5,018 nt of DNA from Sphingomonadaceae bacterium (lineage in GTDB: Bacteria; Pseudomonadota; Alphaproteobacteria; Sphingomonadales; Sphingomonadaceae), in the NCBI GenBank assembly GCA_020446665.1, contig JAGREF010000410.1, forward strand, positions 1-5,018. Direction: 5' to 3'. The translations under genes and the position numbers were made by a program. Numbering within the stretch: the first letter of the stretch is position 1; each line of letters opens with the position of its first letter. The notes below the pieces were generated by a model. It was not told where the DNA came from. It did no database searches and was given only the letters and a program-made list of their open reading frames with translations. Positions 1 to 5,018 of the stretch are shown here, piece by piece.

Positions 1-1331
1 CGCTTTACAGTCACCACATCAATCCGCCGCGGGATAACGGCGCTGGCCTCTGCCGAGCTGATCCTGCGCATGGAATTGTACATCGGCGTGAACACACCGG
101 ACTGCCCCGCCGGGGAAATCGCCGCGAAGTGGAATGCCTGATTCTTCGAGAATTCATAGGCAAACACCACCACGTCCACCTGGCTGTTGCCATTATTGAC
201 GCGCGCCGTGCCATACAGTGCGGGAATGCCATTCACTGTCGTGCGCTGGACACTGGATGGGGCGAGCGTCTGCTTTTCGCCGCCCAGTTCCTTGAACACG
301 GCATTCACATAACTTTCCAGATTGCCGCTATAGGCCCCGGTGCTCATCTGCGCCTGACCGCTCTGGCCGTTGATGGAGACGGCGCGTGTGCCATTGACCA
401 TATAGAAGCCATTGGGTGCCGTGAACGAGAAACCCAGCTTTGGATGGATGAACTGGCTGCCTTCGATCACCCCCTGCTCCGGATCATCGCCATAAAGGAT
501 CCCATCAATCCGGGTAAGGAACGTGTCGCGGTTCAGCGCCCCGCCGCCTGAACCGGCAGTGGCGAAGGCGGCCTTAACCCGCTTTGCCGAATTGGGATGG
601 GTAGATGCCCATTCCGGAACGCTGGCATTGCCACGCCCCAGCAATTGCGCATCGAGAGCGTTCTGAGCGGCAAGGCTTTGCAGCACGGTCCCCATGGCAC
701 GCGGATCATACCCCCCCGTGCTGAGATACTGGATGCCGAGATTATCCGCCTGTGTTTCCTGCTTGCGCGAGAATTTGAGCGTGAGCAGCTGCGATCCCTT
801 CAGGAAAGCATCCGAAAGCGTGCTCCCGATGGAGCTGTCACCCAGCAATACGCCAGAGAGGATCGCCAGACCCGCACCGAGAATATTGTTTTTCTGGGCC
901 GCTTTCTGGCGTCGCTGCGAGTGGCGAGCGGCAACATGGCCCACTTCATGCCCCATCACGCCCGCCAGTTCGGCTTCGTTATTCATCAGCGCGACCAGCT
1001 GACGCGTGGTGTAAACATAGCCGCCCGGAATAGCGAAAGCGTTATTCACCGGGCTGTTGAGCAAGGTGACAGTGAAATCACCCTGTTTGGTGCTGAGACC
1101 GGATTGCACCGCAATCTTCTGTCCCACCGATTCGACATAGGCCGCATGCGGGCCGCTCATCGCGCCGCCGAATTCCTGCAGCAATTGCGGGTGCAGTTCC
1201 GCCCCCTGCGATGCCTCTGCAGGCGTGATCGGGGTGGAGGCGCTGGGAATCTTGCCATTCGCGACACAGCCCGGAAAGGCCATGACAATCAGGGCACTGG
1301 AGGCGAGAGCGAGCGATTTCATGCGTGGCAT
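1..1331 (-). CDS. M48 family zinc metalloprotease, exported, probable lipoprotein (C-terminus cut by window edge)
   Basis: The first 443 codons are visible; the 3' end lies beyond position 1. The ATG at 1331-1329 is chosen because AGGAAAGGA sits 8 nt upstream; a second in-frame ATG at 1322 is possible. Residues 5-22 form a signal peptide (K5, a hydrophobic stretch, then AFPGC with Cys22). Proline before GC makes the lipobox atypical, so lipid anchoring is likely but not certain. The peptidase domain carries HEVGH at 128-132 (zinc ligands H128 and H132, catalytic E129) and ETQAD at 192-196, giving the third ligand E192 and the usual following Asp. STHPNSAKR near 243-251 is the conserved His-Pro motif that closes M48 domains. 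A second region from about 285 (HPKLGFSF at 296-303) to about 425 looks like a separate beta-rich domain. The last visible residues, RRIDVVTVK, could begin a LysM-like module, which is inference. Known relatives such as BepA and LoiP degrade or help assemble envelope proteins; the substrate here is unknown. Confidence 0.95.
   Translation of the reverse strand, partial: MPRMKSLALASSALIVMAFPGCVANGKIPSASTPITPAEASQGAELHPQLLQEFGGAMSGPHAAYVESVGQKIAVQSGLSTKQGDFTVTLLNSPVNNAFAIPGGYVYTTRQLVALMNNEAELAGVMGHEVGHVAARHSQRRQKAAQKNNILGAGLAILSGVLLGDSSIGSTLSDAFLKGSQLLTLKFSRKQETQADNLGIQYLSTGGYDPRAMGTVLQSLAAQNALDAQLLGRGNASVPEWASTHPNSAKRVKAAFATAGSGGGALNRDTFLTRIDGILYGDDPEQGVIEGSQFIHPKLGFSFTAPNGFYMVNGTRAVSINGQSGQAQMSTGAYSGNLESYVNAVFKELGGEKQTLAPSSVQRTTVNGIPALYGTARVNNGNSQVDVVVFAYEFSKNQAFHFAAISPAGQSGVFTPMYNSMRRISSAEASAVIPRRIDVVTVK
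711..717 (-). repeat. Seven-base G homopolymer inside the M48 gene
   Basis: Seven consecutive C on the plus strand are seven G in the coding strand, spanning the Thr-Gly-Gly codons of the segment STGGYDP, about 13 residues after the third zinc ligand. The reading frame is intact on both sides: the zinc motif lies before it and the conserved His-Pro motif after it. The tract is a potential slippage site and a place where sequencing errors would create a false frameshift. Confidence 0.6.
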
Positions 1332-1339
1332 GGGCGGAG

Positions 1340-1348
1340 TCCTTTCCT
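1340..1348 (-). promoter_or_regulatory. Ribosome binding site of the M48 protease gene
   Basis: On the minus strand the sequence reads AGGAAAGGA, a strong purine-rich Shine-Dalgarno match, followed by 8 nt and then the ATG at 1331. It favours that ATG over the one three codons downstream. It is also the only clear Shine-Dalgarno sequence in the window; xerD and accA lack one. Confidence 0.75.
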
Positions 1349-1353
1349 GCTTT

Positions 1354-1371
1354 GCGGGCGATGATGCCCGC
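1354..1371 (-). other. GC-rich hairpin in the leader of the M48 gene
   Basis: The sequence is a perfect inverted repeat: GCGGGC, six loop bases, GCCCGC. The 6-bp all-GC stem ends 5 nt upstream of the Shine-Dalgarno sequence. No T-run follows on either strand, so it does not look like an intrinsic terminator. In RNA it could shield or space the ribosome binding site, or stabilise the 5' end. In DNA it could be a protein-binding site. Its existence is seen directly; its role is inference, and a stem this short can arise by chance in GC-rich DNA. Confidence 0.4.
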
Positions 1372-1381
1372 TCTTGCCAGC

Positions 1382-1410
1382 ATCCTAACCGCAAATCCGG
1401 ATTGGGAAAA
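1382..1410 (-). promoter_or_regulatory. Weak candidate promoter for the M48 protease gene
   Basis: Read on the minus strand, a -35-like TTTTCC (1410-1405) is separated by exactly 17 nt from a -10-like TAGGAT (1387-1382; 4 of 6 bases match TATAAT). Transcription would start near 1375, giving a leader of about 45 nt that includes the hairpin. The -35 match is poor (3 of 6) and alphaproteobacterial promoters are degenerate, so this is tentative. Support comes mainly from position: it lies in the only gap in the window large enough for a promoter. Confidence 0.25.
1394..1403. repeat. 10-bp perfect palindrome AATCCGGATT in the accA/M48 gap
   Basis: AATCCGGATT reads the same on both strands. It lies entirely inside the 17-nt spacer between the candidate -35 and -10 boxes, where a repressor or a MerR-type activator could act. 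It could equally be chance. No regulator gene is present in the window to pair it with. Confidence 0.35.
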
Positions 1411-1448
1411 ACCGCTTTATCGCAATTTTACAGGTTGGAGCTGTCAGA

Positions 1449-2393
1449 TCAGGCGCCAAGCTGGAGGAAACGTTCCTCGCGCCGCTGGCGCAATTCTTTC
1501 GATGACAGCCCCTGCATGGCATCCAGCTCTTCACCGATCGCCTTGCCCAGCGCCAGCGCTGCCCCTTCGGGATCACGATGGGCGCCGCCGACCGGTTCCT
1601 TCACGATGCGGTCGATCACACCCAGCTTTTCCAGATGCTGCGCAGTGATCCGCATGGCCTCTGCCGCCTCAGGTGCCTTTTCCGCGGTCCGCCACAGGAT
1701 CGACGCACAGCCTTCCGGCGAAATCACTGAATAGACCGCATGTTCCAGCATCAGAACCCGCTCTGCACTGGCCAGGGCGACCGCCCCGCCAGAACCGCCC
1801 TCGCCCACGATTGTAGCCACCATCGGCACCGGCAATGCGAGGCAGGCTTCCGTCGAACGGGCAATCGCTTCAGCCTGTCCGCGCTCTTCGGCTTCGATGC
1901 CCGGAAAGGCACCTGAAGTATCGACCAAAGTCACTACCGGCAGGCCGAACCGTCCGGCCAGCTCCATCAGGCGGATCGCCTTGCGATAACCTTCCGGCTT
2001 GCCCATGCCGAAATTGTGGCGGATGCGGCTTTCCGTATCATTGCCCTTTTCATGGCCGATCAGCACCACGCGGCGCCCACCCAGACGGGCAAAGCCGCCC
2101 ATGATCGCCTGATCATCACCATAACGGCGATCCCCGCCGAGCGGGATGAATTCGTCAAAGGCGTGCTCGACCAGATCCTTGAAATGCGGGCGACCAGGAT
2201 GGCGGGCAACCTGTGTTTTCTGCCAGGGCGTGAGCGACGCATAGGTGCTGGCCAGCAAATCTGCGCTCTTCTGCTCAAGCCGCGCCAGCTCGCTGCTGAT
2301 ATCCACGTCATCGCTCTCAGCGGCGGCCCGCAATTCCTTGATGCGGTTTTCCAGCTCTGCGACCGGCTTTTCGAATTCGAGATATGAAATCAT
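1449..2393 (-). CDS. accA: Acetyl-CoA carboxylase carboxyltransferase, subunit alpha
   Basis: This 314-residue protein is close to the 319 residues of E. coli AccA and appears complete. With AccD it forms the cytoplasmic alpha2beta2 carboxyltransferase that moves the carboxyl group from carboxybiotin on AccB to acetyl-CoA, making malonyl-CoA for fatty-acid synthesis. The family's N-terminal helix ([15 protein letters not shown], residues 4-18) is followed by the crotonase-fold core: [21 protein letters not shown] (86-106), GHEKG (113-117), [12 protein letters not shown] (128-139), VDTSGAFPG (157-165), and the glycine-rich GEGGSGGA (197-204), which lies in the region forming the oxyanion hole. 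[14 protein letters not shown] (221-234) follows. The ATG lies 9 nt after the xerD stop and I see no Shine-Dalgarno sequence before it, so translation may be coupled to xerD. accD, accB and accC are not in the window, as is usual because these genes are often scattered. The product assignment is essentially certain. Confidence 0.98.
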   Translation of the reverse strand: MISYLEFEKPVAELENRIKELRAAAESDDVDISSELARLEQKSADLLASTYASLTPWQKTQVARHPGRPHFKDLVEHAFDEFIPLGGDRRYGDDQAIMGGFARLGGRRVVLIGHEKGNDTESRIRHNFGMGKPEGYRKAIRLMELAGRFGLPVVTLVDTSGAFPGIEAEERGQAEAIARSTEACLALPVPMVATIVGEGGSGGAVALASAERVLMLEHAVYSVISPEGCASILWRTAEKAPEAAEAMRITAQHLEKLGVIDRIVKEPVGGAHRDPEGAALALGKAIGEELDAMQGLSSKELRQRREERFLQLGA

Positions 2394-2402
2394 GCAATCG
2401 CG

Positions 2403-3281
2403 CTAGTCTGACTGGCGGCTTTCGGCAAGAGGATGCCGTTCATTCACCAATGCGACAAGCCGCGCGCTGTCCACATGGGTGTAAATCTGAGTGGTGGCGA
2501 TATCCGCATGGCCGAGCAGGGTCTGTAGCACGCGCAGATCAGCCCCACCCTCCAGAAGATGGGTCGCAAAAGCATGGCGCAGCACATGCGGGCTGACCTT
2601 TTCCGGCGGCAAATCAGCGCGCACCGCCAGTTCCTTGAGCATCTGATAGAGCCGGATTCGCGTCAGATGGCTCTTGCGTGACGGGAACAGCCATTGCGAC
2701 CCTGCCGGCCGCAGCGCCATCCAGCGGCTCAGCGCTTCCTTTGCGCGGCCACTGACCGGGACCATCCGCGCCTGCCCGCCTTTGCCGGTGACTGTCAGGA
2801 AAGGCGCATCGCGCGGAACCGCTGCCACCGGCAATGACACAAGCTCTGTGGCGCGCAGGCCGGAGCCATAGAGCATCTCAATCAGAGCCAGCAGACGCAC
2901 CGCTTCCGGCTTGCCACCCTGTGCCTCTTCCTCAGCCCGCGCAAACAGCGATTCGACCTGATCATGCGAGAGAATCTTCGGCAAAGGACGCCGCGTTGCC
3001 GGGCGGGGCAATGCTGACGAGGGATCATCCCGTCTCCAGCCTTCATCCTGCGCAAAAGCGTAAAATTGCCGCAAGGCAGAGCATTTGCGCGCCAGACTGG
3101 AAGGTGCCAGATCAGCCCATGCCTGCCCCAGACCAGCAAGGGCATCCCCGGCCGCCTCCTGCAGCGGCCCCACCAGTTCCTCGGCCCCTTCCAGATCGCG
3201 GCGATAGGCGGCAAGCGTATTGGCCGCGGCTCCGCGCTCTGCCGCCATCATGGCGAGGAAATCCTCTATGGCGACGGACAC
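2403..3281 (-). CDS. xerD: Site-specific tyrosine recombinase XerD
   Basis: This 292-residue tyrosine recombinase has the usual Xer length. Residues 1-85 form the N-terminal SAM-like core-binding domain, including NTLAAYRRDL (21-30). The catalytic domain holds the full active site: R143 in YGSGLRATEL, K167 in TGKGG, H232 and R235 in PHVLRHAFATHLL, H258 in LLGHADIATT, and the nucleophile Y267 in QIYTHV. XerD works with XerC and FtsK at dif to resolve chromosome dimers at division. VLRHAFATHLL, ADLRVLQ and LLGHADIATTQIYTHV are closer to XerD than to XerC as I remember them, but a XerC or XerC/D-like label cannot be fully excluded. The start is a GTG 8 nt after the previous gene's stop, with no clear Shine-Dalgarno sequence. 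It is preferred over the internal ATGs at codons 11-12 because the first residues (IEDFLAMM) match the family's first helix. No dif site or mobile-element cargo is visible, so this is a housekeeping Xer, not an integrase. Confidence 0.93.
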   Translation of the reverse strand: MSVAIEDFLAMMAAERGAAANTLAAYRRDLEGAEELVGPLQEAAGDALAGLGQAWADLAPSSLARKCSALRQFYAFAQDEGWRRDDPSSALPRPATRRPLPKILSHDQVESLFARAEEEAQGGKPEAVRLLALIEMLYGSGLRATELVSLPVAAVPRDAPFLTVTGKGGQARMVPVSGRAKEALSRWMALRPAGSQWLFPSRKSHLTRIRLYQMLKELAVRADLPPEKVSPHVLRHAFATHLLEGGADLRVLQTLLGHADIATTQIYTHVDSARLVALVNERHPLAESRQSD

Positions 3282-3289
3282 AGCTGCGC

Positions 3290-5018
3290 TTACCCGCGCG
3301 CCACGGCCTCCGCCGCAATCATGCGCGCTTCGGCCTGCATCCCCACGCGATTGAGCGCGGAGACGATGTGATAGAGATGACGCGGGGTCATTTGCGACCA
3401 GTCATTGCCCTGCATACCCACACCGGCAAGATAGGCGACCAGTGCCGGATTATTCACTTCGGCAGCCTTGTCGATCAGCTGGCTCCAGCGCGTTTCACGG
3501 GCGAGATCGATTTCCAGATCATCCGCCAGTTCCACCATATCAGCCTGTGACACGCGCCCCAGCCCGGCAAGGCCTGCCAGGAAAAATCCCGATTTCCGCG
3601 CCTCTTCGCTGTCATCATTGCCAAAGAAACGGCTGATATCGCCAGCAGCAACCGGTGCGCCCCTTTCGGGCTGGGCAAGGACGAGCAAGGCCCATGCCTC
3701 TGTCCCGACACGCGCAACGGCCCCCCATTCCAGCGCATCCTGATCGAGTCCCGCACTCAACATGGAAGCAATCAGTGGCGCGGCATCGTCAATATAGTCT
3801 TCCGAAGCTGGCATCCGCGCTGCGGCATAGGCGGTGAGGACCAGGCGATCATAATCCGGGCGCCCGCTGGTTGCCCATACATCGCGAATGGCGGCGAGCC
3901 GTTCTGCGGGGTCAGGGGTGATATAGGCATCACGCAAGCGATTGCTGTGCCGCCGCACAATCCCGTCCATCCCCTCAGCCACATAGGCCTGTGAATAGAG
4001 GTCAACCATCGCCTGTGAAGACAGCAAACCCTGCCGCGCAGCCGGCGCTGCGGCTTGCAGTCGCTCGCTGACCGGTATCAGCGCCGAAGTCGAACGAACT
4101 TGCCAGTAATAGCGATTGGCAGGGATCAGCTCAGCCGGGACAGCCACCCCCAGCGCGGTGGATAATGCGTAACGGAACGGGTTCATGTCAGCGACATTAT
4201 CCCACTCGATATTCACCGCCCGCCGTCCACGCCCGGCAGCCCCGGCGTAACGCTGGGCCAGCAGCAAGTCGATTTCCGGGGCAATTTCATTGCGCAAGCC
4301 GCGATTGAGGTCTGATCCGGCGCGCGCCACTTCACCGGAATAGGCCGCACAGATCGCTTGCAACATCTTCCACTGCGCGTCTTCGCGCGTACCCCCACGC
4401 AGCCTTACCACCGGGCAGGAGCCGGTAATGTCTGCCGTCCCGATATATGCTGTGATTGCCGCATCAGTCAGCGCGTTGTTCCAGTTAGTCGCATCGACAT
4501 CCTGCGCCACGCCCCGGGCGACAGCGAATTCGCCCATCCGGTTGAGCAGGCTGACCCGCAAGGCGGCAAATTCAATCGGCTGCATCCCGTCAGGCGTCTC
4601 AAGCCGGCTGGCCAGCGCATTGCGGAGCATGATGTGGCCCCAGCGCGACAGAATCGGGCCCTTCGTGCCCTTCAGTGCAGCCCGAACGATTGGGGCAGGC
4701 TGCTTCGCCAGCGACCTTGCCGGCAGCCCGCCTTCAGCGCGGGCCAGAATGCCAACCCGTTCAAGCGAACGCCGCGCGGCAGGCGGAATGTCATATTTGG
4801 GCTTCAAACCAAGCAGATTGTCCAGATCATCGACTGACATCGATTCCAGCTCTTCCAGCGAGGGAAGATTGTCCGGCAGTGCCACAGGTCCAATCGGTTC
4901 CAGCCCTGCATCGCCCGGTATCGCCTGCACCACCGGGCCGGATGACGATACCGAAGGCTGCGACGCGCCACTGGCACTCTGGCCGGAGGGAGCCGGAGCA
5001 GCGCGCGGAGCAGGCGCT
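3290..5018 (-). CDS. Uncharacterised alpha-helical repeat-like protein, probably envelope-associated (N-terminus outside window)
   Basis: I do not recognise a named family. The frame is open from the stop TAA at 3292-3290 to the window edge, giving 575 visible residues; the true start lies upstream. A GTG at 4933 is open as a start, but open coding frame continues before it, so it is probably internal. The first 28 visible residues (5017-4934) are a low-complexity linker, 21 of 28 being Ala, Pro or Ser, of the kind found after signal peptides or membrane anchors. Then comes an acidic segment (LPSLEELESMSVDDLDNLLG) and a long, Ala/Leu-rich body that looks like successive amphipathic helices, a TPR- or solenoid-like scaffold, ending in MQAEARMIAAEAVARG. 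No transmembrane helix is evident in the visible part. Only two cysteines are seen (codons 4417-4415 and 4351-4349), 22 residues apart, which could form a disulfide if exported. No catalytic motif is apparent. xerD follows 8 nt after the stop, so the genes are probably co-transcribed. Export and scaffold role are inference. Confidence 0.9.
   Translation of the reverse strand, partial: APAPRAAPAPSGQSASGASQPSVSSSGPVVQAIPGDAGLEPIGPVALPDNLPSLEELESMSVDDLDNLLGLKPKYDIPPAARRSLERVGILARAEGGLPARSLAKQPAPIVRAALKGTKGPILSRWGHIMLRNALASRLETPDGMQPIEFAALRVSLLNRMGEFAVARGVAQDVDATNWNNALTDAAITAYIGTADITGSCPVVRLRGGTREDAQWKMLQAICAAYSGEVARAGSDLNRGLRNEIAPEIDLLLAQRYAGAAGRGRRAVNIEWDNVADMNPFRYALSTALGVAVPAELIPANRYYWQVRSTSALIPVSERLQAAAPAARQGLLSSQAMVDLYSQAYVAEGMDGIVRRHSNRLRDAYITPDPAERLAAIRDVWATSGRPDYDRLVLTAYAAARMPASEDYIDDAAPLIASMLSAGLDQDALEWGAVARVGTEAWALLVLAQPERGAPVAAGDISRFFGNDDSEEARKSGFFLAGLAGLGRVSQADMVELADDLEIDLARETRWSQLIDKAAEVNNPALVAYLAGVGMQGNDWSQMTPRHLYHIVSALNRVGMQAEARMIAAEAVARG
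4934..5017 (-). other. Ala/Pro/Ser-rich linker segment of the uncharacterised protein
   Basis: Twenty-eight consecutive codons read as a disordered linker: 7 Ala, 6 Pro and 8 Ser plus Gly, Gln, Arg and Val, beginning with an APAP pattern. Such tracts usually join a signal peptide, lipid anchor or membrane helix to a folded domain, which is why the protein is suspected to be in the envelope. The piece before it is not visible. Confidence 0.6.

Noticed and set aside
129..551. A 140-codon plus-strand open frame opposite the C-terminal part of the M48 gene
   Set aside because: It is a mirror of the coding frame, with no supported start and no family resemblance.
597..1364. A 255-codon open frame on the plus strand opposite the M48 gene
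   Set aside because: It lies wholly antisense to a gene with clear zinc-protease motifs, and its translation is Arg/His-rich with no recognisable domain. Long antisense open frames are common opposite GC-rich genes.
1354..1371. The GC hairpin as an intrinsic terminator for accA
   Set aside because: No T-run follows the stem on the minus strand (AAAGCAGG follows), and the plus strand carries no gene that ends here.
1078..1383. A 101-codon minus-strand open frame overlapping the start of the M48 gene
   Set aside because: It is out of frame with the signal peptide and the strong Shine-Dalgarno/ATG pair, and its translation has no domain features.
2403..3281. The tyrosine recombinase as the integrase of a mobile element
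   Set aside because: Its length, motifs and housekeeping neighbours match XerD; no attachment-site repeats, tRNA or phage genes are visible.
2834..3550. A 238-codon plus-strand open frame crossing the xerD start and the end of the uncharacterised gene
   Set aside because: It spans two real minus-strand genes, is rich in Pro/Arg/His as expected of antisense GC-rich DNA, and has no motif.
4358..4837. A 159-codon plus-strand open frame opposite the uncharacterised gene
   Set aside because: It is antisense to a long, continuous minus-strand frame and has no domain or ribosome binding site that would support it.
4931..4933. The GTG at 4933 as the true start of the uncharacterised gene
   Set aside because: The frame stays open upstream through a linker-like Ala/Pro/Ser tract to the window edge, and no Shine-Dalgarno sequence precedes this GTG.

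Overview
The window is an ordinary, GC-rich, gene-dense piece of bacterial chromosome. All four genes lie on the minus strand, so transcription runs from high to low coordinates. Protein style and gene content suggest an alphaproteobacterium, most likely a sphingomonad (Sphingomonas/Erythrobacter/Novosphingobium group). This rests on the look of the AccA and XerD sequences and on an M48 protease next to accA. It is recognition from memory, not a database result.

Layout in the direction of transcription. (1) 5018-3290: the C-terminal 575 residues of a large uncharacterised protein. It opens in an Ala/Pro/Ser-rich linker and continues as an all-helical, repeat-like body; its start lies outside the window. 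(2) 3281-2403: xerD, a complete tyrosine recombinase with all six active-site residues, starting at GTG 8 nt after the previous stop. (3) 2393-1449: accA, the complete carboxyltransferase alpha subunit of acetyl-CoA carboxylase, starting 9 nt after the xerD stop. (4) A 117-bp gap, the only intergenic space of any size. It holds a 10-bp palindrome inside a weak candidate promoter, a GC-rich hairpin and a good Shine-Dalgarno sequence. (5) 1331-1: an exported, probably membrane-anchored M48 zinc metalloprotease with an extra C-terminal region, cut by the window edge.

The first three genes are packed tightly enough to form one transcription unit, and neither xerD nor accA has a clear Shine-Dalgarno sequence of its own, so translational coupling is plausible. 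The genes do not form an obvious pathway: chromosome dimer resolution (XerD), fatty-acid synthesis (AccA), envelope proteolysis (M48) and an unknown, probably envelope-associated, helical protein. The M48 gene may have its own promoter in the gap.

I saw no tRNA, rRNA, insertion sequence, CRISPR array, prophage gene or broken gene. I do not see an undescribed multi-gene system here. The least explained item is the helical protein upstream of xerD.
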